From Flagellimonas abyssi (GTDB lineage: Bacteria > Bacteroidota > Bacteroidia > Flavobacteriales > Flavobacteriaceae): a stretch of DNA of 64,000 bases. The notes under the pieces were generated by a model. It was not told the origin of the DNA. It searched no databases and was given only the letters and a program-made list of their open reading frames with translations. The DNA is taken from positions 1 to 64,000 of the forward strand of contig NZ_JAHZSV010000007.1 of the NCBI RefSeq assembly GCF_019457905.1, in the 5' to 3' direction. This document shows, in pieces, positions 1-9,137 of this stretch (position 1 is the first letter of the stretch; every line of letters starts with the position of its first letter). The translations under genes and the position numbers were made by a program.

Positions 1-176
1 TACGACCACTTCAGCTGGGTCTGGTGCTCCGGCTTAGCTGGATCGAAGAACGGGCCAGCCTCAACGACGGCCACCTTTAGACCGGCCTCCGACAGTACCT
101 TCGCCGACATGCCGCCCCCGGCCCCAGAGCCCACGATGATCGCATCGTACACCGTAGAATTCTCTATTATCTGCAT
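1..176 (-). CDS. GMC-family FAD oxidoreductase, N-terminal fragment
   Basis: The reverse strand from the ATG at 176 stays open to the window edge, giving 58 residues. Near the N-terminus is the dinucleotide-binding motif VGSGAGGG followed by an acidic residue at the end of the second strand (VVEAGP), the Rossmann signature of FAD enzymes. The wording [17 protein letters not shown] is typical of GMC (glucose-methanol-choline) oxidoreductases, which oxidise alcohols or sugars with FAD; in Bacteroidota these often sit beside a gluconate 2-dehydrogenase subunit 3-like gene. The substrate cannot be told. The fragment is about 60% G+C by my count, against roughly 40% in most of the window. It is divergent from the S9 peptidase across about 210 bases in which I see no confident promoter. 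Confidence 0.8.
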   Translation of the reverse strand, partial: MQIIENSTVYDAIIVGSGAGGGMSAKVLSEAGLKVAVVEAGPFFDPAKPEHQTQLKWS

Positions 177-385
177 TTGTTGGTTTGGTTTAATTTAATT
201 GATTGAAATTCAAAAAATTAAATGAAATGATTTAATCTTAGTTACCTTTTGTTCGTTTTAAAGATACTTTTTCTACGAATAAAACCGAGGAGTTTTCTAG
301 TTTTCCTTTGAGTTTCCTGTTCAATAAACTCATCAAAATAACCGATATTTGACAAACTAACTTTATCAAAAAAAATTCTACCACC

Positions 386-2761
386 ATGCTAAGAACCTCT
401 ACTTTCCTTGTATTCCTTCTTATTGGCCTAGGTTCATTAACCGCACAAAAGGGCAACATTTCTTCTTTACAGATCAAGGATATAATGCAAGGTGACGCCT
501 TCGTAGGCCCTAGACCGTCCAATGCTTATTGGGCCACTGATAGCAAAATATTGTATTTTGATTGGAATCCAGACGGCGCCCTTAGCGATTCATTATATGC
601 CTATTCCGTTTCTACCAAGGATACCAAAAAAATTGATTTTTTAACGGCCAACTCACTCCCCTCATCCCGATTGACCTATAATCAAGACAAAACACAAGCG
701 GTCTATTCAAAAAACGGCGATATTTTCTTGTTGGACCTCAATACCTATCAATCCAAACCAATTACCAAAACACAAGCTAGGGAAAGTGGTCCGCATTTTA
801 CGGATAATGGCAAGAGCATCGCTTTTGAGAAAAATGACGAGCTATTTACTTGGAGCATTGCCTCCGGTCTTCTTGAGCAAAAAACCAGATTTGTAAAATC
901 CAAAAGCAAAGAACCGCAACGTGATTCCAAAGATGAATGGCTTTACCAGGACCAACTGGAAATATTCGATGTTTTACAGGAGCGTAAGGCAAAAAATGAC
1001 AGAGGGGAAGAGATAAGCAGTCAGTTGGAAGCCTTGGAGCCCCTAGAAATTGAAACCAAGGGCAAGCCGGTAATCAATCTGGAAATTGACCCTTCTGGTA
1101 GCTTTATCACTTATGTATTGATGGACAGATCTGATTCCAAAGGCACCATTGTGCCTCATTTTGTAACAGAATCAGGTTACACAGAAGACCAGAACACCCG
1201 TTCCAAGGTGGGTGACGAACCTACGGAATTTGAAATGTTCGTGTATGACATCAAAAATCGTAAAAGCTACCCCGTGGTCCTGGACAATTTGGAAGGTTTG
1301 GACTATGTTCCTGAATACACCAAAGATTATCCCGACAAGACATATAAAAATGAAAACCGTATTGGGTCTATAAATGGCCCCACATGGAATTCAAACGGAA
1401 CAAAAGCTGTATTGGATATCCAAGCCAATGATTACAAAGACCGTTGGATTGTATTGCTGGACCCAAAAACAGGAAAAGTGGAGCAGCTGGACCGTCAGCA
1501 TGATGAAGCTTGGATAGCAGGACCAGGAATTGGCGGATGGCGCGGCGGTTCACTTGGCTGGATGCCCAGCGGGGACAAGGTCTGGTTCATGTCCGAAAAA
1601 ACTGGCTACTCCCATTTATACACAGTGAACATCAACAATAAAAAAACGGATGCCCTTACTTCTGGGGATTTTGAAATCTACGATGCTTTTCTATCAAAAA
1701 ACAAGGACAGATGGTATTTTACATCCAATAAAACACATCCTGGAGATAGACAGTTTTACACCATGAAACTTAACGGAGGTAAATGGGAGCAATTGACCAA
1801 CATGACGGGTGGAAATGATGTTACACTTTCCCCCGATGAGAAAAAAATGGCGATTCTATATTCCTATTCCAATAAACCTACCGAATTGTTTATCAAAGAT
1901 AACCCGGCGGAGGTCGGTGGAAATCCAGAAGCAGAACAAATCACTTACTCCAATACCGATGAATTTAAGTCCTATGATTGGAAGGACCCTGAAATCATAA
2001 CTTTTAAGGCATCCGATGGCGCGGAAGTACATGCCAGACTCTACCAACCAGATGCATCTGTAAAAAACAAAGCAGCCGTAATTTTTGTACATGGTGCGGG
2101 CTATCTTCAAAATGCACATAAATGGTGGAGCTCTTATTTTAGGGAATATATGTTCCACAATCTTTTGGTTGACAATGGCTATACCGTACTCGATATTGAT
2201 TACCGAGGTAGCGCTGGATATGGTAGAGATTGGCGGACTGGAATTTACCGTCACATGGGTGGCAAGGACCTTTCTGACCAAGTGGACGGCGCCAATATGC
2301 TAAAGGAGAAATACGGTATTGATTCAGACAAAATCGGAATCTACGGTGGTTCCTATGGCGGGTTTATCACATTAATGGGAATGTTCAACGCGCCGGAAAC
2401 ATTTAGTGCCGGAGGGGCAATACGTTCCGTGGGCGATTGGGCAGCTTACAACCATGGCTACACGGCTCGAATATTGAACACGCCGGCTACCGACAGTTTG
2501 GCCTATAAACGAAGCTCCCCTATCTATTTTGCCGATGGATTACAGGGTGATCTTTTGATTCTTCACGGTATGGTGGACGATAATGTGCATTTTCAGGATA
2601 TGGTGCGCCTTTCACAAAAATTGATTGAACTTGGCAAGGAAAACTGGGAAATGGCGGTTTACCCCGTGGAGCGACATGGTTTTGTGGAACCTAGTAGTTG
2701 GACGGATGAATACACCCGCATTTTTAAACTGTTCCAGAAATCACTTTTAGGAAAAGAATAA
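386..2761 (+). CDS. Secreted S9 family peptidase (dipeptidyl peptidase IV-like)
   Basis: A 791-residue serine peptidase of the prolyl oligopeptidase (S9) family. It begins with a signal peptide (hydrophobic core LVFLLIGLGSLTAQ), so it should act in the periplasm or at the cell surface. Residues about 40-520 look like the DPP IV beta-propeller, which limits entry to peptides; residues about 540-791 are the alpha/beta-hydrolase domain. The catalytic triad is visible: Ser656 in GGSYGG, Asp731 in MVDDNVHF, His764 in ERHGF. The length is typical of the family. By analogy it would remove short N-terminal peptides during peptide use, but specificity is inferred. It appears to be a single gene, 78 bases before the Nramp-like gene. 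Confidence 0.92.
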   Translation: MLRTSTFLVFLLIGLGSLTAQKGNISSLQIKDIMQGDAFVGPRPSNAYWATDSKILYFDWNPDGALSDSLYAYSVSTKDTKKIDFLTANSLPSSRLTYNQDKTQAVYSKNGDIFLLDLNTYQSKPITKTQARESGPHFTDNGKSIAFEKNDELFTWSIASGLLEQKTRFVKSKSKEPQRDSKDEWLYQDQLEIFDVLQERKAKNDRGEEISSQLEALEPLEIETKGKPVINLEIDPSGSFITYVLMDRSDSKGTIVPHFVTESGYTEDQNTRSKVGDEPTEFEMFVYDIKNRKSYPVVLDNLEGLDYVPEYTKDYPDKTYKNENRIGSINGPTWNSNGTKAVLDIQANDYKDRWIVLLDPKTGKVEQLDRQHDEAWIAGPGIGGWRGGSLGWMPSGDKVWFMSEKTGYSHLYTVNINNKKTDALTSGDFEIYDAFLSKNKDRWYFTSNKTHPGDRQFYTMKLNGGKWEQLTNMTGGNDVTLSPDEKKMAILYSYSNKPTELFIKDNPAEVGGNPEAEQITYSNTDEFKSYDWKDPEIITFKASDGAEVHARLYQPDASVKNKAAVIFVHGAGYLQNAHKWWSSYFREYMFHNLLVDNGYTVLDIDYRGSAGYGRDWRTGIYRHMGGKDLSDQVDGANMLKEKYGIDSDKIGIYGGSYGGFITLMGMFNAPETFSAGGAIRSVGDWAAYNHGYTARILNTPATDSLAYKRSSPIYFADGLQGDLLILHGMVDDNVHFQDMVRLSQKLIELGKENWEMAVYPVERHGFVEPSSWTDEYTRIFKLFQKSLLGKE

Positions 2762-2839
2762 AAGACTGTCAACACAGGAAACTGAAAAATTTCAACAAAA
2801 AAACATATCTTCCTGCCTGAAAATTAACAAACAAGCTGC

Positions 2840-4084
2840 ATGAAGGCACTGTTGAAAGCACTTGGCCCTGGCCTATTGTTCGCCAGCATGGCCATTGGCA
2901 CCTCACATTTGGTATTGTCCACCAAAGCGGGAGCCCAATATGGATGGGTAATGGTGATTCCCATTATTTTGGCCAATTTGCTCAAGTATCCTTTTTTTGA
3001 ATTTGGGATACGCTACACCACGGTAACGGAAAAAAGCTTGATAGAGGGGTATACCAATCTAGGAAAGACCTACTTGTATATATACGCCTTTGTCACGTTG
3101 ATTTCCACCTTTACCATTTTGGCGGCATTGTATGTTGTGACCGCTGGATTGTTCATGAACTTGTTCGAGGTAACTTCCTTGGGAGCGGGGGCGATTGCAT
3201 TTGGACTTTTTGTATTTATAAGTCTTTTGTTAATCATCGGGAAATATAGATTTCTGGAAAACTCCTTAAAAGCTGTAATAACCATTCTCTTTATCGCTCT
3301 TTTGATAACAACTGTTATGGTGTTACAAAAAGGTCCGGTACCTAATGCTGCATCTTACCAAAGACCTGAGATTTTCAACGAGGTCGGAATTTTATTTTTG
3401 ATCGGGCTAGTTGGATGGATGCCAACAGCCGTAGAAGCATCTGGATGGGTAAGTTTATGGGGCATGGAAAATTTAAAAACCATGAAGAACAAGCCATCTC
3501 TTAAACTTGCACTACAAGAATTCAATGTTGGATATATTTTGACTGCGGTTCTGGCCCTGTTTTTTATGATCATTGGCTGGATGACCCTGTATGGTACCGG
3601 AACGGAACTCAGCAATAACTCCGTCATCTTTGCAGACCAACTGGTAAGTCTCTTTACAACCCATATCGGAAGGTGGGCCTATTTTTTTATTGCCGTTGCG
3701 GCATTCGCCACCATGTTCAGCACCTGTATGACGGCCCATGATGCCATTTCCAGGGTCAGTCTCGATGTTCTTCAAAAATTATATCCTAAAAAAAACATCT
3801 ACAATGGCAAACATACCTTCGCTTTGATGGTGGTTGCCATGGCTTGGATCAACTGGATCGTGATAAGTCTATTCAGTGCCAACATGGGAAACCTCGTGGC
3901 CTTGGCCACATTTGTATCCTTTGTTTTTGCACCATTACTGGGATGGATGAATCTTAAAACAGTAACAGGCAAGGATATGCCGGAAGAGCACAAACCAAAA
4001 ATAGGAATCAGGATATTAACGTACTGCGGAATGCTTTTTTTATCACTGTTCGCTTTGTACTATTGCTGGATACTGTTGATTTAA
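2840..4084 (+). CDS. Nramp-like transporter lacking the canonical metal site
   Basis: A 414-residue membrane protein with about 11 hydrophobic segments and an Nramp/MntH-type start (GPGLLFAS, later GAQYG). Canonical Nramp carriers bind Mn2+/Fe2+ through DPGN in TM1 and MPH in TM6. Here the TM1 tetrapeptide is Gly20-Thr21-Ser22-His23, and TM6 reads Met194-Pro195-Thr196-Ala197, so the Asp, Asn and His ligands are gone. The fold is clearly Nramp-related, but the substrate is unlikely to be an ordinary MntH substrate; another cation or a non-metal solute is possible. The gene follows the S9 peptidase in the same direction. Its stop codon directly abuts the stop codon of the convergent OmpA-family gene, with no base between and no terminator hairpin seen. 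Confidence 0.85.
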   Translation: MKALLKALGPGLLFASMAIGTSHLVLSTKAGAQYGWVMVIPIILANLLKYPFFEFGIRYTTVTEKSLIEGYTNLGKTYLYIYAFVTLISTFTILAALYVVTAGLFMNLFEVTSLGAGAIAFGLFVFISLLLIIGKYRFLENSLKAVITILFIALLITTVMVLQKGPVPNAASYQRPEIFNEVGILFLIGLVGWMPTAVEASGWVSLWGMENLKTMKNKPSLKLALQEFNVGYILTAVLALFFMIIGWMTLYGTGTELSNNSVIFADQLVSLFTTHIGRWAYFFIAVAAFATMFSTCMTAHDAISRVSLDVLQKLYPKKNIYNGKHTFALMVVAMAWINWIVISLFSANMGNLVALATFVSFVFAPLLGWMNLKTVTGKDMPEEHKPKIGIRILTYCGMLFLSLFALYYCWILLI

Positions 4085-6031
4085 TTAATCGAACAGGACA
4101 TTATCGTTGAGAACCACCACCAAGGAACGTTGGTTCTTTTTGTGCAATGTTTCCAAACAGAACACTCCATTGGTACAATTATTCAAGATTTTATCTTCTC
4201 CATAGCCAATTGAATATAAAATAGTTGTGGCCGGCACACCACTTTCCACTAAATATTTTTTAATGGCATCGGAACGTGCTTGTGTAAGCTTAAAATTGGT
4301 GCTGCTTCCTCCTCGACTGTCAGTATAGGTTTCAATTCGTAGTTGCGCATCTGGGAATGCTTTGACAAAGTCAACAACTTTGGTAAGCTCCTGTTTGATA
4401 CCGTCATTCAGTTGTGTGGACCCGGTATTAAAATAAAAGTCATCCAATTTTACTACTTTTTGACCTTCCCTTTCTTCCACTAGATCATCATAAAGTGAAA
4501 CGGGAATATCGAAAGTGGTATTCTGTAAAGCATCTAATTCATCCTGGACAAATTTCTTGATATATCTTGAATATCGCTCTTTGGATGCATCCAATACCAA
4601 CTCGCTCTCGTATGGAATTTCCAAACGGTATTCCCCATTTTCATCCGAAGTAGTTTTTGCCAACACAGCCCCGTTCATGTCCCAAAGACCAATTTCTACA
4701 TTGGGAACTGTTTTGGATGAACCGCTTTGGTTTACCACAGCACCTTTAAATGTGATAGTCTTGAGACCTGGTTTTTCATCCACCTTAAACCCGTATATAT
4801 CATCCTTTCCTTTACCTCCCTTACGGTTGGATGCAAAATAGCCCAACAAGCCATCCCCTTCGTTACGGATTATCATTCCAAAATCATCGAATTCGGTGTT
4901 GATGGGTTCTCCCAAATTGATGGGAATCCCAAAACCATCATCCTCTATGTTGGATTTATAGATATCCATACCACCAAGACCATAAAACACATCGGACGCG
5001 AAATAAAGACTGTTCTCAAATATGTACGGGGCAACCTCGTTTCCGGGTGAATTGATTCGCGGTCCCAAATTGATTGGAGCCGACATTACTTGCCCATTAT
5101 TGGTGTACACATAATAGATATCCGTACCGCCATAACTATCTTCAAAATCAGCCGAAAAATAAAGCTTACCGCTAGCATCATCATAAAAAGGATAATAGAA
5201 AGAAGTACTCAAATCTTTTAACAGCAACTGATATGACCCCCCAATGGCCTGTTTGGCAATTGCCAAGGCATTTTTTCCGTTGGAATCAAAGGCAAGTTCC
5301 CCATTCTCGGTGTTGGACAGCACATAAAAAACACTGTTCAATTTTGATGAATAGAATGGTGTTGCTTCGTGGTAATCCGTATCCTTCAACGATTTGAACA
5401 ACTGTACGGAGGTAACTAGGCCAGTAGGCTGAATATTTGATTCGTAAATATGAAAGTACCCCTCATTGCCTGGCTCATATCGCAATTTTTTATTGACTTG
5501 GCGGCCACTGGAAAACAAAAGCTTGTTGTCATAAAAGCTTGGAGCAAAATCGGTTTGGGGACTATTTCCGTTCAAATTGAAGATATCATACTCCAACTGA
5601 TTTTCTTGTGAACCATTTTCCAAAAGTTGCTTATTGAACTCCATGTTCTCCATCAATTCTTTAGGAAAACTTGACGAAACTTTAGCTAAAAATTCAGTCG
5701 TTCCATCTGTATTGGAATTCTGGGATAGGCTTCTAAGCATCTTGTTGTAATGGTGGGCATCCATCAAAGAATCCTTTCCAAAGATTTCCATGTAGGTCTT
5801 GGATGCTTTATCAAAATTATCGGTTTCAAAATAGGCATCAGCCAGATTAAGGAACTGCTGCTTGGTAAGAACTCCTTTTGAAAGTTGCTTCTCGTAAGCA
5901 TCGACCGCCTTTTGATATTCGTACTGAAAAAAGAAAACATCTCCTGGGGAACTTCTTTTTTGAGCAAAACTGAGCACTGTGCCCAGTAGGCATGCCCAAA
6001 GTGTCAATTGTATGTTTTTTACATGGCTCAT
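4085..6031 (-). CDS. PorE-like OmpA family protein (TPR, PD40 propeller, CRD, OmpA)
   Basis: A 648-residue cell-envelope protein. In order: signal peptide ending near AQ at residue 24; TPR-like helices at about 30-130; a WD40/PD40-type beta-propeller at about 190-400 (recurring LYFSS, DIY and GGxDIY motifs); a carboxypeptidase-regulatory-like fold at about 415-490; and a C-terminal OmpA domain at about 530-645 keeping the peptidoglycan-binding Asp (TYTDSRG) and Arg (QARSDAIK). This order matches PorE of Porphyromonas, a T9SS component that anchors the machine to peptidoglycan. It is the last gene of a three-gene operon and starts one base after the PorP/SprF stop codon. Flavobacteria carry many such paralogues, so a role dedicated to the upstream exported protein is more likely than core PorE. 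Confidence 0.88.
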   Translation of the reverse strand: MSHVKNIQLTLWACLLGTVLSFAQKRSSPGDVFFFQYEYQKAVDAYEKQLSKGVLTKQQFLNLADAYFETDNFDKASKTYMEIFGKDSLMDAHHYNKMLRSLSQNSNTDGTTEFLAKVSSSFPKELMENMEFNKQLLENGSQENQLEYDIFNLNGNSPQTDFAPSFYDNKLLFSSGRQVNKKLRYEPGNEGYFHIYESNIQPTGLVTSVQLFKSLKDTDYHEATPFYSSKLNSVFYVLSNTENGELAFDSNGKNALAIAKQAIGGSYQLLLKDLSTSFYYPFYDDASGKLYFSADFEDSYGGTDIYYVYTNNGQVMSAPINLGPRINSPGNEVAPYIFENSLYFASDVFYGLGGMDIYKSNIEDDGFGIPINLGEPINTEFDDFGMIIRNEGDGLLGYFASNRKGGKGKDDIYGFKVDEKPGLKTITFKGAVVNQSGSSKTVPNVEIGLWDMNGAVLAKTTSDENGEYRLEIPYESELVLDASKERYSRYIKKFVQDELDALQNTTFDIPVSLYDDLVEEREGQKVVKLDDFYFNTGSTQLNDGIKQELTKVVDFVKAFPDAQLRIETYTDSRGGSSTNFKLTQARSDAIKKYLVESGVPATTILYSIGYGEDKILNNCTNGVFCLETLHKKNQRSLVVVLNDNVLFD

Positions 6032-6032
6032 G

Positions 6033-7025
6033 TTAGAAAAATCTAGGGGAATCTATTTGCTTTCCTTTATTGTCGTTCGATTTTTTATCCTTGGACCTAT
6101 TGCTTCCGGAGCCAAAACCGCCCCGGCCTATATAAAATTTGATGATTGCTTCATGGGAACCACCGCTGTATTCACCCAGACCATTGGTAGCATAATCGTA
6201 CGCGTACCCTATGAACATCGCATTTGAAATCTGAAGTCCCGCCAACCCGCTTACGGCATTGTCCAATCGATACGACCCTCCAATAGTGAGAGCATCCAAA
6301 AACTGAAAATTCGCCGATAAGTTTACCGTCACTGGGGAACCTTCTAAGTAATTTACCAAAAATGCAGGCTTAAATTTGGTCTGTTCTCCCAATTTGAACA
6401 CATATCCTCCAATGGCATTGAATTGCATATTATCTTCTACAATGGTGGCCACTTCGTTGTTGTACAGTGCATTGGTCAAAAAGTTGGGCACTGAGACCCC
6501 AAGGTACCAATCTTCTTCATGGTACATAAAAAGACCTGCCCCCACAGTGGGATAAAAACTATTGTATTTACCTCCTAATATTGACGGGTCCGATGGGTTT
6601 TCAAAATTACCTTTGGAATAATCTATATCTAGCATTGACCCACCTGCATTTAGTCCAAAAGAGAGCTTGGTTTCTTGAGATAATTGAATTTGATAGGAAT
6701 AGGCAATATCAAAATATGTTTGTGTGGATGGCCCTAGAACATCGTTCACCACATTGACTCCCAATCCCATTTTCTCATTTTTAAAAGGGATATTGGCACC
6801 TGCACGAATGGTTGTAGGGGCTCCATCGATATCCATCCATTGCGAACGGTACAACCCGATTATTTCAGGGCTTTCCACAGTACCTACGTACGCAGGGTTA
6901 AAACTACCTATATTGTACATGTACTGGGTGTACTGCGGCTCCTTTTGCCCGTATATGGAGCCAAGGGCCATGCAAAGTGTGAGCAACGATATTCGGTATT
7001 TCAACAAACTTTTTATATCTGGCAT
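6033..7025 (-). CDS. PorP/SprF family T9SS outer-membrane protein
   Basis: A 330-residue predicted outer-membrane beta-barrel with a signal peptide (core LLTLCMALGSIYGQ) and the family's N-terminal hallmark QYTQYMYN...NPAYVG. PorP/SprF proteins are T9SS accessory barrels; SprF of Flavobacterium johnsoniae is needed to export the adhesin SprB, and type B sorting-domain cargo usually depends on a partner SprF. The gene lies between the type B CTD protein (one base upstream) and the PorE-like gene (one base downstream), the usual cargo-SprF-OmpA arrangement. It is therefore probably the partner of the 7027-8994 protein; that pairing is an inference from context. Confidence 0.93.
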   Translation of the reverse strand: MPDIKSLLKYRISLLTLCMALGSIYGQKEPQYTQYMYNIGSFNPAYVGTVESPEIIGLYRSQWMDIDGAPTTIRAGANIPFKNEKMGLGVNVVNDVLGPSTQTYFDIAYSYQIQLSQETKLSFGLNAGGSMLDIDYSKGNFENPSDPSILGGKYNSFYPTVGAGLFMYHEEDWYLGVSVPNFLTNALYNNEVATIVEDNMQFNAIGGYVFKLGEQTKFKPAFLVNYLEGSPVTVNLSANFQFLDALTIGGSYRLDNAVSGLAGLQISNAMFIGYAYDYATNGLGEYSGGSHEAIIKFYIGRGGFGSGSNRSKDKKSNDNKGKQIDSPRFF

Positions 7026-7026
7026 T

Positions 7027-8994
7027 TTAGTTGTCTCTTACAATTTGTATCCATCCTTTTAACACATCCGTTCCGTCTCCATTCAAGTCCAGAACATAGA
7101 AATAGGTACCCTTGGGCAAATCGCCATTCTTGCCTGTTCCGTCCCAAGAACTATCATATCCATCCATTTGGAAAACGCTATTGCCGTAGCGGTCGAACAC
7201 TTCAAATGCATTATTGGGGAATAGGTGGTCGCCAACCAAGGTAAGGGTATCATTGTACCCGTCCCCATTGGGCGAAAAAATATTACATATAGTGCCTGGA
7301 TAAACACATTGGCTTCGATTTACGTTCACGGAAATAGTCCCCGAGTTGTTCTCTGTATTTCCATCCACGGGCACCGAGGATACCAATGCTGCCGTATTCG
7401 GAATATCCCCTGCACCTATAGCCCTTACTGTTATGGTCAGAGTTTCATTTAAATCGGTCGGGGTCATTTCCGGGATGGTCCATTCTCCAGTACCTGAATC
7501 ATAGTTCCCTAAGGTTGCTTCCGCATTCAAAAATTCAAAATTTTCATCAAGCATATCAGTGACCACAATATCCATCACCAAACTTTCATCTACATTTTCC
7601 ACATTTATGACAAAAACTATTTCTTCTCCCAACAAATAAGCAGACCTGCCTTCTACTGTTTTTGTTATGGCCAAATCAATCGCTTCATTGGAAATACAAT
7701 CTTGTACGGTTATGGTAATCTGTGCCGAAGCTGTTTCTGTGCAATTTCCAACGGTATTCGTGGTATATTCAAAAACATAATCGCCACTGGGAAGACCAGT
7801 AAAATCTACCACATTTTCGGCACCAATCGTCACATTCCCATTAGAGGGGTCAGTTATAATAGTCCAAGTCCCAGGGTCTTGACCTATAAGCCTGTCATCT
7901 AAGTCTAAACTATTTAGTCCTTCATCGCTGGAAATATTGCATAGTGGCAATCCATCTATCGGAGCTCCGGCCAAAGGTTCATTGTTCACGGTAACCACAA
8001 CTTCTTCTCTTTCGGAAGCACATTCATTGGACGCTGCGGAAACATAAAAAGAGGTTGTTTCCGTTAACTCTCCGGTCTCAAAGGTGTTTCCTGTTGCGAT
8101 TGGACTTGCATTTGTATCCAAACTATCGAACCAGCTATAGGTTATGGCGCTCAAGTCCTCTACCTCAGCTGTAACCGTTAATACAGATGTTCCCGAGCCA
8201 CAAATCTGTTCTGCAGTGGTCTCTATAATGGTAGGGGTAAAATTTCTTTCCAGTTCCAGCTCTAAACTGGCACCGTAGCAGTCATTGGCATTATCGTAAT
8301 AGAATCCATAGTATACACCGGAGCCATCTTCTATGTTACTGTCAATTTGATCATCAACGTTATCCGGGGAAGGGTTTCTGGACCACACCAGTTGTGTGCC
8401 CCCGGGTCCGTTCACATTGTTCACATAATTGTCCAAATCCACAAATATGGCCTCGCAGAACACTGTGGGCTCTGTAGCATCTAAGTTAGGGGCTGCCAAA
8501 TTGGTACAGGTACCATCGGGGACATCATCACTTACAATGGTAACCGTAGCTGTTCTGTTTGCAGGATTAGGAGCCAAATCATAATCATCATCTTCCAGTA
8601 GATTAACAATCACTGTTTCATCAAACTCCACCAGAGCATCTTGCAATACATCGACGTCCAATGTCTCTGAACCATTACCTCCACCCAACAAGGGAATAAA
8701 AACACTCACTGGCGATGACAATGTTGTATAATCAACTCCTGGTGTGGACGTGCTGCTAGCATCGACTTCGAAGAAAACTTCTACAGTTGTTAAAGCTGTA
8801 CCTCCTGTTACAGAAATAGTAAACTCACCAGAAGTAAGGCCTGCCTCGCTGGCATTAGGTTCGCTTGCGGTTATGGAAACGGTTTGCCCAAAGCCAACAC
8901 CGATACCCAATAGTAGAAAAAGAATAATCAAAATACGACCACGACCCATAGCGGCACATGGTGTTGATGAGGTTGTTTTTAGCCGAGCTTGCAT
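7027..8994 (-). CDS. Surface protein with Calx-beta and DUF11-like domains and T9SS type B sorting domain
   Basis: A 655-residue exported protein. After an N-terminal extension comes a signal peptide (RILIILFLLLGIGVGFGQ), then a Calx-beta-like domain (about 38-155), Ig-like segments with paired cysteines (about 165-430), a DUF11-like repeat (about 435-555), and the gliding-motility-associated C-terminal domain (TIGR04131-like, about 570-655: FSPNGDGYNDT, then FDRYGNSVF, SSWDGT and PKGTYFYVL). The C-terminal domain routes the protein through T9SS to the cell surface. The ATG at 8949 (Met16) would give a more usual signal peptide than the ATG at 8994, so the true start may be there. It is probably an adhesin or matrix protein and is the first gene of the operon with PorP/SprF and the OmpA protein. 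Confidence 0.9.
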   Translation of the reverse strand: MQARLKTTSSTPCAAMGRGRILIILFLLLGIGVGFGQTVSITASEPNASEAGLTSGEFTISVTGGTALTTVEVFFEVDASSTSTPGVDYTTLSSPVSVFIPLLGGGNGSETLDVDVLQDALVEFDETVIVNLLEDDDYDLAPNPANRTATVTIVSDDVPDGTCTNLAAPNLDATEPTVFCEAIFVDLDNYVNNVNGPGGTQLVWSRNPSPDNVDDQIDSNIEDGSGVYYGFYYDNANDCYGASLELELERNFTPTIIETTAEQICGSGTSVLTVTAEVEDLSAITYSWFDSLDTNASPIATGNTFETGELTETTSFYVSAASNECASEREEVVVTVNNEPLAGAPIDGLPLCNISSDEGLNSLDLDDRLIGQDPGTWTIITDPSNGNVTIGAENVVDFTGLPSGDYVFEYTTNTVGNCTETASAQITITVQDCISNEAIDLAITKTVEGRSAYLLGEEIVFVINVENVDESLVMDIVVTDMLDENFEFLNAEATLGNYDSGTGEWTIPEMTPTDLNETLTITVRAIGAGDIPNTAALVSSVPVDGNTENNSGTISVNVNRSQCVYPGTICNIFSPNGDGYNDTLTLVGDHLFPNNAFEVFDRYGNSVFQMDGYDSSWDGTGKNGDLPKGTYFYVLDLNGDGTDVLKGWIQIVRDN

Positions 8995-9068
8995 TATTTA
9001 TTGCGTGCGTTTCAGTTACGTTCTTTTTGCCTGCGTGTAGTTGGTAAGTTGGGTGAACCAATATTACG

Positions 9069-9092
9069 AAAAAGGCAAGGAACATCCTTGCC
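9069..9092 (-). terminator. Rho-independent terminator after fabD
   Basis: Stem GGCAAGG (9074-9080) pairs with CCTTGCC (9086-9092) around a 5-base loop. On the reverse strand it is followed by a run of five T (plus-strand A at 9069-9073). It lies 46 bases past the fabD stop and ahead of the T9SS operon, so it separates the two units. Confidence 0.72.
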
Positions 9093-9137
9093 TATTAGTT
9101 TAAATCTCAATTTATTCGGATGAACTGTTTTCCGTAG

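Noticed and set aside
4081..4090. Possible terminator between the convergent Nramp and OmpA genes
   Set aside because: The two stop codons abut and no stem of useful length is present. The same is true of tsaB/MscS and of the acyl-CoA/head-GIN pair.
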